Shown in pieces: positions 1-18,900 of a stretch of DNA of 64,000 bases. Positions within the stretch are counted from its first letter, which is position 1. Each line of letters begins with the position of its first letter. The notes beneath the pieces are model-generated. The model ran no database searches, was not told the DNA's origin, and saw only the letters and a program-made list of their open reading frames with translations. Origin of the DNA: Urechis unicinctus (Eukaryota; Annelida; Polychaeta; Xenopneusta; Urechidae); NCBI GenBank assembly GCA_034190875.2, contig CM067354.1, positions 46,879,537 to 46,943,536 of the forward strand. Direction: 5' to 3'. The position numbers and the translations under genes are program-made.

Positions 1-4841
<4,841 letters not shown>

Positions 4842-5280
4842 ACAAGAATGTGTCCTTGTGACATCAATCGCCGACATTTATTCTTTATAAAGACAACTAT
4901 CAGTTTAATTTTCCAATTCTTGGTAAAGAACGTCTTATGAAAATATTACATTAATATTAAAAGACACGACCACGTCAGACAAAGGGCATAAATATTATTA
5001 TCCAGGATCAAATGGTATAATAACCTGAAAAAACCTGGTCGTTATCTAAGAGATTATATACATCATCGCACGTTATGTGTGAGGAATGTACCTGGTATAT
5101 AGGAAGCCAAGCACGGCGCAGTTTATCAGGCCCTGGTCGTGTTCAATGAAAGCATTAACTCTCCCAATAAATGAATAGATATTATACATGTTGTACTCAC
5201 TTCAGCTACTTCCGCTCTTATCTCCGCTTCTAGAGGGAAGAAACAATAAAAATCAAGTGCCTCTAGGCATTTTCACGTCA

Positions 5281-5487
5281 TATGTATATATATATATATA
5301 TATATAATTAAATATAAATATATATATATTAGGTATATATATAGATATATATATGCCTGAGCCTTATCAGTAGACAAACATGATATATATAGATTAGGGA
5401 AGTCAAACATTTAAATCCGATATGTAGGGTATTTGAATCATATAAGTAAAACTGTCATCGAAGTGGTATATGCGTATATATATATTC

Positions 5488-5520
<33 letters not shown>

Positions 5521-5605
5521 AACAACTATATATATATATATCTACCAAATATCTGATCGTATATATAGATATATATATATATCATATATACATATTATAT
5601 ATTGT
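5281..5605. repeat. Cluster of short TA microsatellites
   Basis: Several TA-dinucleotide runs (about 5281-5357 and 5474-5605) are separated by about 110 bp of ordinary sequence. The second cluster mixes TATATAGA and TATATACA steps. No coding content is supported. Confidence 0.9.
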
Positions 5606-6539
5606 ATGGAACTCGGTGCAGTACAACTTTTGCAACTTGGCGACAGACGGTATATGTTTTTTGTCACGACATTTTTGTCAATCACATAATGCCTCGTGCC
5701 TCAGGAGAAGGTAAATGTAATCAAGAAACCCAAACCTTCTCTTCAGAGAGGATATTATTTTACCGCCTTAAATAGATTGCCCTCATTGTTCCGTACTGCT
5801 CAGTATTGTGGTCTTTAATGAGTATCTGCGTCTGCAAAGAGAAGTCATTTCAAGCAAAAAACGGTCTCGATGGAATAACATTCTTTGTTTATATAGTCCT
5901 GATAAACTTTGCCGCTAAAATGAAGACAGGGTTTCTTGCGTCACATTCTTTAGCCGTCCGCAGCTGCCATAATAGATTGACGGTAGACTGACAGCGTATT
6001 ATTGCATTGTACGTATATTTATAGCAGCGCAGCCAGGTGGCGCTATAACACAGTATATTCTGTCTGTGAGGCGTGCAATCTGGACAAATCTGGTCGGATA
6101 TGTGGTCAGTTTGTTGCACCGATGGTATTTGAGCATTCTAATACATAACTGGGTGACCCTAGCTCACCTCTGAGGTTAACATCTTTACTGAATAAATCGA
6201 TGCATGTTTTAAAAACATTAAAAGATGTTATCTATGGCTGGGGCTTGTGTCATTAAAATCCCGGCGGGCTCTTAGGTTAGACAAGACACCCCATACAATG
6301 TGTGTTCTTAGTAGCGGATATGTGTCTTGATAGTGGCGCGTGGTGACAAGTCGCAAGGACAGACACACAGGATTCCACAAAGAAAATTCAGTTTTGGCAT
6401 ATGGCAAAGAGAACGTGAATGCAGCTGCAGTACCCTGCCTGGACCCCCGTGAGATCCACGTACATTGGGTAATAGTACTTTCAAAAAGAGACCTTATTGA
6501 GTACGTCAACCACCAACCAAGTACCGCGCTTGTAATCAC
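5606..6539. other. Unique non-coding DNA
   Basis: Nothing recognisable. Overlapping open frames near 6.23-6.58 kb on both strands run into the next TA tract and have no family resemblance. Confidence 0.5.
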
Positions 6540-6646
6540 ACATATATATCTATAAGCGTGCATATATATATATATATACATTATATATATATGTATTGGT
6601 ATATTTTAACTACTAAATGTACACATATGGGAATATATATAGATAT

Positions 6647-6740
<94 letters not shown>

Positions 6741-6957
6741 ATATGTATACATGTATATATAAAATATATTTAAATACAGTCACTTATATATACACATGAA
6801 AAATTTACATTTACACAAGTAAATATGCATAAATATGCATGTATATATAAATATTGACAAATATATATATAAATATAAATTCTTAGGCAAAAATGTACAT
6901 ATATATATATATATACATATATGTATATACATTTACATATATACATGTATGTTTACT
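6540..6957. repeat. TA-rich microsatellite region with a long (TA)n core
   Basis: The core at about 6649-6738 is an essentially uninterrupted (TA)n of about 90 bp. It is flanked by imperfect TATACATATG-type steps up to about 6957. Short A/T-rich islands interrupt it near 6770-6895. Confidence 0.95.
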
Positions 6958-7254
6958 AAGCCTAAAGCTCGAAATTACGCTCAATCACCAATATTACAAT
7001 GATTTACCTCGCAAGCGGCCTGTATCTTATAGACTTGCAATAATGTGTCTGTAACTGGGGTTCACGCACCAAGATCAATTGGTTACATGCTTGGGATGGA
7101 TGCTTGGTCCTTGAGACAAAATTAGGTTGTCAGATGTATTTGGCCTCGTTGCTTATCAAACTCGGAATTGACGAAATCTACTCGAGCGACAGTACATACC
7201 AATGTATGCTGCAGCTAAGCATAATAAGGTAAGCAAGTAATTGAACGGTACTAG

Positions 7255-7484
7255 TATTAGATACTTTCTGCATACGGCCATTGGCTAATATATCGAGAAT
7301 GTCTCACGCCTCATCATGCCTTGGATTATATCACCATAACAACTTTGCAGCATCCACATCAATGCGTTTAATGTTTTGCAATGTATTAGATACTTTCTGC
7401 ATACGCCATTAGCTAATATATCGAGAATGTCTCACGCCTCATCATGCCTTGGAGTATCCACATTAATGCGTTTAAGGTTTTGCT
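7255..7484 (+). repeat. Direct tandem duplication, period 129 bp
   Basis: Two adjacent copies start at 7255 and 7384 with the same TATTAGATACTTTCTGCATA block. Both continue through a shared CTCACGCCTCATCATGCCTTGGA stretch to GCGTTTAA-GTTTTGC. Copy 2 lacks about 26 bp present in copy 1 (between CTTGGA and CATCCACAT) and has a few substitutions. The non-perfect match shows that this is not a trivial recent duplication. Confidence 0.92.
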
Positions 7485-9841
7485 TAATGAATATTGATTA
7501 ATGGAGATCGTCATGGTAGGTGCGAATGCATACTTCCTATATCACCGTTCACGTAACAAGAATGCAGAAGAAAAAGCGTACCTGGACAACGCTAGAGTTG
7601 AAATCAGGAAAGAATAATGACGACGGCAGCAGCCATTGTATTGACCTTGTCTTGCTTCGTCCGCAGGGAGCTGTAACAGCGCCAGATTACATCGATGCAG
7701 CGCTAGGCAGTTTCCCTTGAGGCGCAGCGAGCTCATGCACGTAGAGCCTGGATATGTAAATGTACCGTTCCAAAACATTGAAACGAACTTCGGTTGCATC
7801 TAAATGGTTAAATATAATGCAATCTTTCGGAATTTGTAACATTTATTTCGATTTGAATGAGCAGCTTTGGAGCGGATGAATCATTTGAATGTTAACTACG
7901 ACAGAACAGGCATCTTCAAGATCCCTCTTTGTAGCTGCTATAAGCGATGTTCCGAAGAACCTCCGATACGCAGGGGGTCAAGGTCACTGAATATAATCTC
8001 GACCATTGCCCCTCTTTCCACATGTCATATGTCACGCTTTGCATCGTGATCTGGAGCCATGTTTGCCTTGGTTAATTTCGGTCATGCTCGTATCAGCGAG
8101 CATATAGTTGTGTGCGTTGTCGACTGTTATAAACAAAGACGTCAGAACATAACATGGATATTCAATACTCACGAATGGCGCAAAAGGAGACCTGTTTAGG
8201 TTCGTCTCTTTCCTGAAGCTTACGTACCGAAGGAGCTGCAGCTATACTAAGTTTTGATATCATCATTGTCCCCTGCGCCCTGCGTCACATAATTAGGCAG
8301 AAAATCCTCTCCCGTCTTCATTAAGCATAGCATCAGATCCGTGCTAACCACACACTCAACTAGAGTCTACCCTAGTCTGTTATTGCAGTATGCGTTTACG
8401 ATGATCTTACGGATTGATGCAGTAAAGTCGCAGTACAGTGGTAGAAGTAATAACCATTCCAAACTTAATATGCTGTCAACGCACTTGTGGCTGTTATTGC
8501 GCTTATGTCAAAGCCAATGGAAGGCTTCATCTGTCTTACAAACGTAAAGGGCAAAGCGACAATACAGTGTGCCTCGAGCAATCCATCTCGATTTCATTAA
8601 GAATTGTAAGAATGATGACCTGCCGTATCTGTGCGGCTTAAATCCATATATAGCACTCGCTGACTTATGTTAGCGTCAGTAGGATGTCATATTTTAGCCC
8701 CTAAATATTGCTCCTCGGTCGTGTGTTCAATATCGATCCTAGTTGCCAAGTCATTACTAATTGTAGAGTTCACACTATGTATTCTGCATGCACTTTGTCG
8801 TCGATCACATGCACCGTTTTAAAGCATCATGCTACCAAGCTTATCTTATTAACAGTCGAAGGAAAATGAACAACGAAATATTAGACACTCATGCAAGAAA
8901 AAATCTAGTATAACTCGAATATATATTGCGCAACTGTAGTATTTAATATATGACTGCCTCATTGCATATTGAAGTTAATTTATTTTAAATTTGTCCACGC
9001 CAGAAAACCGCAGAACCTGATGGACTGATTTTACTGACTTAAGATTCACACATTCCATAGTAAAGCAGACTCAGACATAAGTTACACATAGTCAAGCTGC
9101 TGTTAAAGTATATGATTGCTGCTTATTTTTGTGGAAAAATCAAAAGGAAAGTCTTCTGAACATTTTCGAGAGATCCATTTCTCTAACATAGTGAATAAGC
9201 ATTGTGTATGATTGATGGCCAAATTGGATAGGACATATGGGGCACGTGGTTAAACTCCATATGTCTCCAAAGTCGTCTAATGTACTGTTAACTGATCAAG
9301 ATCCCTTTTATCGTGAGTTAGGAAGCTATTGAAATGTCATTTATGTGATGGATTAGCCCGAATGTCTAAGACGCCTTACTAGTCATGACAAAGTGAAGGA
9401 ACTAGATATCTTCAATGTCGGAGCTATATGCCTGCAGGCTTCGAATGCACGATCTTCTCGCTCTAGAATTCAGGCCACTTTGAAAAAAATCGATTAATTT
9501 GTTATAATAAAACGTGTGGATTGATATATTGTATATTCTTTCAAGCTAATAATAAGTCATCCTTTAGGTTTTGCAATCTGTTTAATTGTATGAAACGCAT
9601 AGAAATTGCCACCAATCTAACAGTAAGGTATGCAGCTAGAATGTTCCCCAACATTGGTTTTGGGTTAGATATCACATACATTTATGAACAACGGGAAAGT
9701 GTAAACGGACAAATCGTAAATGTTGTAACATACCTTCCATCCACACTTGAATTTTCACAACGAAAAAGAAAATACCAATCACTCAGCGCGCAAGAGTCTG
9801 CTCCACAGTTGCCAATGAAAGGCTAATAATAAAAAAAGTTC
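7485..9841. other. Unique non-coding DNA
   Basis: No recognisable coding or mobile-element motif. Open frames are short, many begin only at non-ATG codons, and none resembles a known domain. Confidence 0.5.
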
Positions 9842-9880
9842 GGGTGGGGTGGGGTGTGGTGGGGTTGGTGCGGTTAGGGG
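9842..9880 (+). other. G-rich tract with quadruplex potential
   Basis: The + strand holds five G-runs of 3-4 bases (9842-9844, 9846-9849, 9851-9854, 9861-9864 and 9877-9880). The first four are spaced by 1, 1 and 6 bases. That satisfies the usual G3+ N1-7 rule for an intramolecular G-quadruplex. It stands out sharply against the AT-rich surroundings and follows directly after an A-rich run (about 9830-9837). No adjacent gene gives it an obvious regulatory role. Confidence 0.75.
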
Positions 9881-12800
9881 CAGAAACTTGATCTACTTTA
9901 AGTTTAGCCGGTTTTAGGAAATAACTACTGCATTTATAAATCTCTAGATTTAATGCCCAATCATACGCAAATTGATCAGATTCTTCCAAGTTGACACAAT
10001 GGTTTCACTCGCTTACATTTATGAAAATTTTTTATAATGGCCGTTGTGATATTTTGTCGCTCCATTGTCATTTTTGTGGAAACAAACCATTCTGCAAACC
10101 ATGCAGACTACCAAAATGGACGACATGCTAAATGATACCTAAAAAGCAGCTATTGGAGGCCTACGTATATCTTTGTGATTTAGGTTCAGACGACTATTCT
10201 GTACGCGTATTTATCGTTCACAGAGAACAGTGTTAAGGCGGTGTCTGTTAAGATACGATGTTATATAGAATCCGCTGAGAGCATTATTTATTAACATTCT
10301 ATGGCATCGTGACCGACAGATTTTAATAACATAAAATGGTCATGAACCAATAGTTCACAGAAATGTAATACAATTGCTCTACTGTTATGGCACCATAGAG
10401 TCTACATGGTTGTATTATCAACTGGAGTCCATCCTCAGATGGCGTCTATGAGCCCACGGTACAGCGAATGGGTTGCTAAACGATCCCTTTTGTCCTGGCC
10501 GACGCCTTTGGCACCAGCGAGAAGGACTCCTATATCAGTCAGTCATAAACAGCTCTCTCATGAGAATTAATGGCCGGTCTGATTTATTCTGCATCGCTTC
10601 GCCTTCGAGTATATGTATGATATGAATTGGCAATTGACTTTAGGATAAGGATATTGGCGAGTCCGTGATTCCGAACTCAACTGTTAGCCTAACTATAGTA
10701 TATTGACACGTTATCGCCACAAACGGTCATCCAGAATGTCGTGAACACACCTAAGCGATTGTATGACATCTGTGCAGGAGGTGAAGGAAGTGACATTTAT
10801 AGTACGACTACACTATATGCAATCAAATTATTAGTGTCCACTCGCACTAGACGCTCATTGCTAACATATATTGGCGGTGCTTTCAAAAAATCCATGGATC
10901 ATGATTTAATTAATGCAGAGCCACCCTCCGTATTTGCACAACCGACAAATGGACCATCTGATGTGATGTCGCTTGAGCATAAGCATCCAATCGTCTATAT
11001 CATCCATAAGGTTTTATGATATGCATTTGCAATTTACTCAACAGCAAGTAAGTCTGGATATATATACCTTTGTAATAAAAGACGATTCGGGCTATTCTTC
11101 CGAACGGGTAGGTTTTAACATGCTTTTCTATTATGGTCGAATTATCATGCATCCTGATCCTGCATACCCCATGCACCGCTCATGATTATGCATACATTCC
11201 TAAACATGCAACTGCGTTAAGGCCCAAAGTGTCAAATGCTGCCTCTTTTGTGGATTAATTTTAGTCCTAGCAAGGAATGTCACCTACTGATGCGGACGTC
11301 GGTTTCTAACTTCATGATTCATTGATTCTTGTTATGGCTATGCGCCAGCATACACAGCGTAGTATATACTGAACAGATGACATGAATTTTTTCACGATTC
11401 AGGTTTTCTGCAAAAGCAAGCAGCAGTCAATAACTTGTTATTCGTCACCGACTTTGTAATATTCACTCCTAAAACAGCATATTAGCTACGAGGTATATTG
11501 GTGAGTTGCTTTCCAAAAGCACATGTCTTGTCCACGGCATGTACATTACGATGCACTACTCGCAGGCCCTCGACGTGATGAGCGTAATGAACTTATGGGA
11601 ATCTGTTGCATTCAAGTAACGACTGGACATCCGTCGGTCCTTTTAAATCGTTTATATGAAACGAAAACAGGGCGGCAATGCTATGCAAGAACCATGATAC
11701 TATAGATTAATGGGCTGGTCTGTTTGTAAGCGTTATATGATTACGGATAGAGTCTTACAAGCAACATACCATGTTAACGTCGTGAATCCCTCGGCTCATA
11801 TTGATATGGAAGCAATTCAAACCACTGTTAGGGTGATATTTGCCGAGCAGATACAAACAACATCTGAACCACGCACGCATTCCGTCTGCTCCCGCCTTAT
11901 CTTGCAAACATAAATTACGGAGATTGTCTCTTATATATTTAACTATTATTAGCGAGTTTAACCGGTGCAGATTTTCAATTACATCACTATGGTCTCCAAT
12001 GAGAATAATTGACATACAACAACAAATAAATCTGAAAAAAATGAAGACGATTATCATATCAAAAGCAATAACAACAACGACTTTATAATCAAAAGTCGCT
12101 GTTTTAATATGTGGAGTCGTGCTTGTATACTGCTTACAATCATGAAGAGGGGAAAGAACTAGAGTGGATTACAAAGACTACTATTATTATTTCATTTCCA
12201 TTATATTTTAGAAGATAAAATGAAACACCTCATAAACCGCCAACTGGCTGGTCTATTGACTTACATAACACATAATGGCAACTTAGGCAATAGCATGAGC
12301 TCGCGAATGCGCCCCAGGTAAGCTTTTCACCAAACGCTTTCGTTACTAACAATAAAATCCGTGGGTGACCAATGATTGGTCCACATTAATAGGTGACATG
12401 AGTTATAGTTAATAACATCAGCTCGCACCTGCAAAGTGAAAATTATTTTATTTGACCCTAAACTACTCGAATCTCTCCTGGCTTCAGTGTTGATTGTGAA
12501 ATTCAACAAAGCATCGCGGTCGAACAGGTATTTCTTGTTTTGTCTTTAGCTCAATGCCCAATGCTCATACGCAACTCAATTAGACAGCAAAGCGATAAGT
12601 GTTAACAAACAATATGTAAGGCATATAGGAGGTTCAATTCAAGTGCACCAATTGTCATGTTTAGTTGTTCATTACTGTACTTGCTTCTTCTTCTTCTCTA
12701 GACGCCTGTCTCGCTGTACTTCCCACAACGTGGCCTCTTACTTTATTTGTATTGAGCGCATAATCCCGTCCGATTGACTGGGCTCTAAGATTCTTCTATC

Positions 12801-14274
12801 AACTCTTCTGCTGCTAGCTAAATATTTGAGATCATTGCAATGGCTGTGCAAATGGATTGCCTTTGCTTACCCCGAAGACGATTCCAGCACAACCAATATA
12901 TGAGAACATGCGTGTTGAACTTAGTTGTTGTTGCGTATTGAACAAATTTGAAGGTATGAAATAATTACAAAACTGTCAGGTCTCTGCAGTGGTTGAACAG
13001 TTCTTCTCATATTTAACGGCCATGATGATTTGCCGGTTACCTGGAGACTTGAGGCAACCTTGTGGTTTAATCGTTGTAAAACCTCCCTTATCGTGCAGAT
13101 GGAATACAGAGGATTGAGTTACACGCGCCCCCTTAGTGCAAATAATAAATGAATTCCAGCCAATAGAAAATGATAGACGTCACGTGCATGATGTCCGTTG
13201 ATTATGTCAAATATTCGAATCGCATTTTGCTCGTGAATAGCGTATATAATCATTGTTTGGGTTCTTACTCTACTGACTGACAAATATCGAGTAATTAATA
13301 CATGATATCTCTTGTTCGCAAGTGACACAACATTTTATGCCAGAGCAAGGCTCGAACACAGAGCTCATAGCCTGCAACAACGCTCGCATCAATCTGTCAC
13401 AAGGACAAGTGTATAAAAACTCTGCATTAGGGGTCACACAAATACAAAGCGTTTTTTCCCTTGTTGACGTTGGATCACAAGAAGTCGATTATATGTTGTT
13501 TAACTGAATGAATGCCAGTGTCGGTGAAATGTTTAAATATTTCACCTACGAGTGCCGTGGTCAATAACATCATAACGGCATCCTTGCATATCCCTCAATT
13601 ATCTAAAACTGTAAAACATAGTACCTTTTTTTAACAACCTATATCTTCCGAATCTCACAAAAAGGGGAAATTGATTTGCATCGTCGGAAGGGTAAATGGA
13701 TTAGATAAGCTATTGGTGGAACATATTGGATGTTGGTTGGTCAATGACGTTTGAAATCCACAATCCAAGAAACCGGTAGAAGGGACGGGGGTAGATCACG
13801 GGCCTAGTTATTATCATACTGCGAATAAGCTCTGAACGGGCAGTTGGTATTGTTCACGCACATCCTCACCAGGTTTAGCAGGTGCTCGCCAGTCATTGTC
13901 GTTAGCTTAATTCGTGATGGATTAGAAGTGATTTGAGCTTTTCAGACAATTTAGAGGGAGATCATATGACTGTGCTAAGCAATAGGCTGCCAATCAATAT
14001 CTGGAATGAAGTAATGCGCATCGGGCATTATTCCTTGGGAAATATATACATCATAACGAATTGTTCGCATATGCCTTTGATCCTATTAGTCTGCGCAACG
14101 AGCGTTTTGCCAAATATGCAATTGTATTCCTTAAGTTCTTACCAAGGATTACAATCTGATTGTGGTATCACTATCCCGATACCAGCTCACTGTTCACAGT
14201 TCATTTTGATTTCTCTACTTCTTAGTAAATATGAGTTTTAGTCATGCTATGCTTTTACTGTAAATTCCCGCGCA
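9881..14274. other. Unique non-coding DNA
   Basis: No gene recognised. A short (TTC)n run lies near 12.68-12.70 kb. One frame near 10.05-10.13 kb has two closely spaced CxxC pairs but is short and isolated. The open frames at 10741-11019, 11523-11913 and 13933-14241 resemble no known family. Confidence 0.5.
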
Positions 14275-15003
14275 TTGTTCTTATCGTCAACACCAGAACA
14301 TGCAGTGATAAATGTAGTTTTGTCCTTTTAAAAGCAAAACATCAAGCGGATACGATAACATCAGTATGAAGTGTTACAGAGGATCTTCGGCCATATGATT
14401 CAGCCTTTTACCTATATTTGTAATTTGTCATTCGAGACAGTGGTATTCCCAACAGGAATTTAGCTGGCCGCAGTTACTTGTGTCCTAGTTACCACAATTC
14501 TCTAAGATTATTGAAAAGTTATTTTGTAAGAGATTAGTATCCGTAATTGATACCAACACAATCCTTTAAAATGGCCATTATGGCCTTAGAAGTGAAGATG
14601 CTTCAAGATATGCTTTCACAGTTTTAGCCGAATATATATCTCAGGCGTTGGATGACAATAAAACTACTGTTTAAGTTTTATTGACTTGATGAAAGCCTTT
14701 GACACGATTTATCCGCATGCTATGGTCTTTTCCGAGGACTTTTAGAATTGATCTAATGTTATTGAACTGTTTGGAAACAGCCAATCTAATGCAAACATTG
14801 CACGTCTGATATTTTAGAAATAGTTTATTGAGAATCTCAAGGGTAAAAATTTGGACCAATGATATTTTTATCATATATCTATGATATGTATCTCACACCC
14901 TCTCTATAACAATTTATATCATACGAAGATGACACCACAATACAACACACTGGTAAAAACTGCGGCGAAGCTGTAGACACGTTAAATAGATCTGTCAGTT
15001 CAT
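14275..15003 (+). pseudogene. LINE (non-LTR retrotransposon) reverse transcriptase relic
   Basis: Short peptides match successive blocks of a non-LTR reverse transcriptase in the correct order and strand, spread over shifting frames. They are: LFLSSTPEHAVINVVLSF (from 14275); KSKTSSGYDNISMK (about 14330); PFTYICNLSFETVVFP (about 14407); FSKIIEKLFCKRL (14498); YGLRSEDASRYAFTVL (about 14579); FIDLMKAFDTIY (14677), the motif holding the first catalytic Asp; IFLSYIYDMYLTPS (14862); and YEDDTTI (14922), the xxDD active-site box. The strand that usually lies between the NLSFE block and FSK is shortened, and at least four frameshifts plus stops separate the blocks. No endonuclease domain or 3' end was recognised, so this is an internal fragment. 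CR1/L2/Jockey-type elements share these motifs; the clade cannot be fixed by eye. Confidence 0.85.
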
Positions 15004-15587
15004 AAGATATTACAAATGTTACAATGCTGATGCGTTCTTGATTCTAAATTTGGCGCAACTCGATCATTTACTGTATAAGACTTCACGACTTGTACGCGAA
15101 ATCATATTTAATGTTCATATCTAAATTTATATCATTCGACAACAGTGGCTGGTACACATCTAAGCTCTTCAATAATCAACATAGGCAATATAACATACTC
15201 TATCATGGCTTTGATCATACACTATTTTGGCCTCGATGCAGAATATACAGAAACTGTGTTTAAAATATTCTACTGTACGGTAGCGCCCTGCTTCAATCAT
15301 AATTTTGACCCACGTTTTAGGTTTTTCAAGTGACTTACCCGTACCCAACACAATTATAGCTTCTACAAATATCACCGCATGGAATCGTGCTTATTCAACA
15401 AATATATTTCGCAATATCTGCCGCCGAATTGTCTTAACTAACTTGGCAGATATCCCCCTCTTGTTTACATTCATTTCCCTAACCACTCACGTACGAGAAA
15501 TATAGTGTTAGATAATGAGCATGTGTATGCACAAACAGCGCCATGCGGTACACTGTGTAAAAACGTTACCAACAGTTCATTACATAT
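15004..15587. other. Possible continuation of the LINE relic, otherwise unique DNA
   Basis: The C-terminal part of a LINE ORF2 would be expected here. I could not align any frame convincingly, so I leave it unassigned. The open frames at 15145-15333 and 15305-15505 have no recognised domain. Confidence 0.3.
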
Positions 15588-15925
15588 ATATTTTTGTATA
15601 AATCTGCATATATATATATGTATATATGTTTATATGTAAATATATAAATATATTTATCTATAGATAAATACATATATATATACATATGTTTGTTTATGTG
15701 TGAGTGTATATATATATATATATATCTATATATATAAATAATATATATATATATGTATTTATATATATATATATATTATATATATATATATATATATATG
15801 TACAAATACATATAAATATTTACATATTTCTTAAATATACATACATATACATGCATATATACCCATATATATATGATATATTCATATATTTATATACATA
15901 TTAATTTATGTGTATATTTACATAT
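15588..15925. repeat. TA-rich microsatellite region
   Basis: Imperfect TATATG, TATACA and TAAATA steps with several pure (TA)n runs span about 340 bp. The only open frame encodes Tyr/Ile runs and is an artefact. Confidence 0.93.
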
Positions 15926-18900
15926 GTTTTTCTCTGAGCTAATTTAATCTAGCGTCACCTTGCTATTACCTGTAGGTGTTGCAATTACATACGCACTAAG
16001 AAATATCCGATAACTAACAGCAGAAAGTTACTATTGATCTCTTCTGGTTATTTCTCTGACGCGCGTGAATATAATGCAGCATTGGACTACATTTGTTTGT
16101 CATCGAATTAATCATTGAATACTTTTAGTGCTAGTTGGTGTTGATATGAGGTGTAAGATGTGACTTAGGAATAAACCCCATTTTTGAATTTGTAGGGTTG
16201 AGGCAACGTCTATGATTTATATGAATAATAGACTGATTTAACCGATAGGGCGTAAGTCTTTACAGAATGCGCAGCTGTCTGTTAATGTATTTTAATGGAT
16301 TCTACAAAACTACCCAGTCAATGCGATAAAATTGTGGTCTTGATTTTATTTTCTACGCCAAGAAATCCATTAGAGATTCCAGCATGCATTGTGGCCCCTT
16401 GCGATAGAGACTGTCAGCAATGACTCACCCTATAGCAAATATATAATTCTGCACGCGCTACTCAACCAATGATGCAGTAACGAACTCAGTGGCAATTTGC
16501 CTAATGTTTTAAGTCAAGCCATTTTCCCGTTTGTGTCTTACGCTAGTTACCTTCAGATTATATTTGCGGATTTATATTTCGTATATGCAGCTACGCACGA
16601 CGATAATTTGATGATCCACCATTCATCATCTATCGCAACTTGTCAATTTCAGGTTAGCTTTGGCAGTACGGTCATTTTCGCCGACAGCGCGTAAACCAAC
16701 TGGGTCACTTGATGCAACCTGGCTTTTTTTCAAGTGCTTTCAATGCGCATGTTCCCAATGGCGGCAACTTGTAGTAGATTCCAAACAGTGGACATGCGCT
16801 CGGCGCGATCTGGCGAGGTGTATAGGTAACAGGATCAATATAGCTTTAATGTGCAACATTGCTTTGTCGGGTTTAATAATCCTAAAGAAGCAAATGATCT
16901 TTAGCTGATTAAAACGAATTACTTTATCAATGGTTATTATGACTCACGAAAATCCACAATACCCGATTGCATTATTCTAAAGCGTGGAAAGAATCTTGGC
17001 ATAAGGCTTCGAATAATGTAAGGTATAAGCCTTTTTCTCTCTTAGCTGGCATCACTTGATTATAACCCGATACAAGAAGCAGACAGAGAGGGACGTGTTG
17101 TGTCCTATCATAATATCCTGCTTTTGTTTTCACTAGTTATATATCTAGGTCAATTGAAACTGTTTATATTACGAGTCTAATACACATCACACTGTGAAAC
17201 AACAGACTTTGCGTGTTCCAACCGGGAATGCGCAATTGCAGTTAATATTAACGCGCTAACAAGCTAAGATGAGAGGGCCTCCTTGCGCAATAAATGCTGT
17301 CCTATCTAGTTTTCCAGACAACATGAACACATTTGATGCAATGCCTTTGGCGCCATAGACCGTCATTTCCGCATAAACATGTGCAGAGCGCCGTAAACGC
17401 GACGCGCAACGTGCTGTGTTGCGAGAACCACTGTGTATTTCTCAACTTTGTTAAGATGATACCAAGTGTCAAAATGTTTGGCTCGAGTTAAGAAGCAATG
17501 CTACAAAAATACTGCATTAATGCTGTCGTTATTTACCTGTTTAATTCAAAATTTGTTGTGGCGATATGCCCTATTGTGATAAAGAAGTATTTTGCTGTCA
17601 GACATTATTCATATCAACTGTAAAATAGATTCCATGCATGTATTAGACACCATACAGGGCAGTTAAGGCATGTATTCAGCCTATTAAAATCATCATAAAC
17701 TGTCGAAAATATTTTCGTCCTCGAACACTTCTTATGAATGACGAATGCACGCCTGCGTTGCAGAAAAACACAGAGCCCTGGGCATCAATTGCGATGCATC
17801 GTTAACACTGTTTGCAGTGTGATAATTAACAATGGCATACAATTGATCATATATGTAATTTTGTTCATGATATCTTCACATATTCGTTTTTGGTCAAGTT
17901 TAGTACGCAAAGTTGGTCACCTACTCGTCAGAAACTAACGGTGCAACTTCTCCTGTTTGTCACGAGCAGTGTACGATGCCTCAAATATGTATCCATTGTA
18001 CATTGCATATTACAATAAAGGTTCCGAATATTAAAATTACCATCCCGTTGTGTTGATTGCACTTACAAACAAGTAGCTCATTTTAATATAAGCTAACACA
18101 TCAGTCACAACACCGTTTCGTTCATGGCTCGGCAATGTAGCGGAATCACATTTGGAGTTCTCCAATCGTTTATGCTTATTTCCTCCCGATGGCTTGATGG
18201 CCTATTGGGTGGCAATAAAGAGCAAGGCAAGAAAATGCTGCGCCACTGCTATACTATTGGTATGTTGTTGCTTAAAGGCGGTGTATGTTTTTTCTGCAAT
18301 ATGAGCCGCTCTTTTCATTGCTAGATGCGTCCGATTCTCTGCTGCCCACTCTGTGTTAGAATGTGCTCTAGACACCATGTATAAATGGTGGGTACTACCC
18401 AACAATAACGCATAGGACACATAAGCTATTCATTTGTATTTGACACTTGTCTATATGATCAGAAGTCTCCTCCAAACGTTTCAACTATTTTTAAAAATTA
18501 GATTTTTATAGAAATTGACAGATAGATATTCACTAGCGTTGCGTCGCCATTGGTTGTATACTCGAACTCACTTTTTTAGTATGAAGGAGAGGGCTCGCAC
18601 AAATTCACAGCCACTCTGACTTGACTGATGACTGTTTGAAAAACTATTCTGGTTTTGATTATTCACGTAGACTGCGTGGTTGATCCGAGACAGGCAACCA
18701 TCCTCTGTCTGAAAGATAGGTATTAAGCTCGTGGTCTATGGTCCCAATAGAGGATAAAATCTTTCCCTCTATGCTGTTAGTGATACCAAGACTTCTTCCC
18801 GCAGCTATTAGCGGGTGCACGTTGCAACCCATTAGAATTGTTCTTCAGGGTCAAGAAAACGCATAAGCAGATGATTAATGCTATTGTCGATGGGATGAAC

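Noticed and set aside
17456..17473. DDTKCQ peptide as a third LINE RT box
   Set aside because: A match of only five to six residues. The codon before the Asp pair is a stop, and no flanking RT block aligns on either side.
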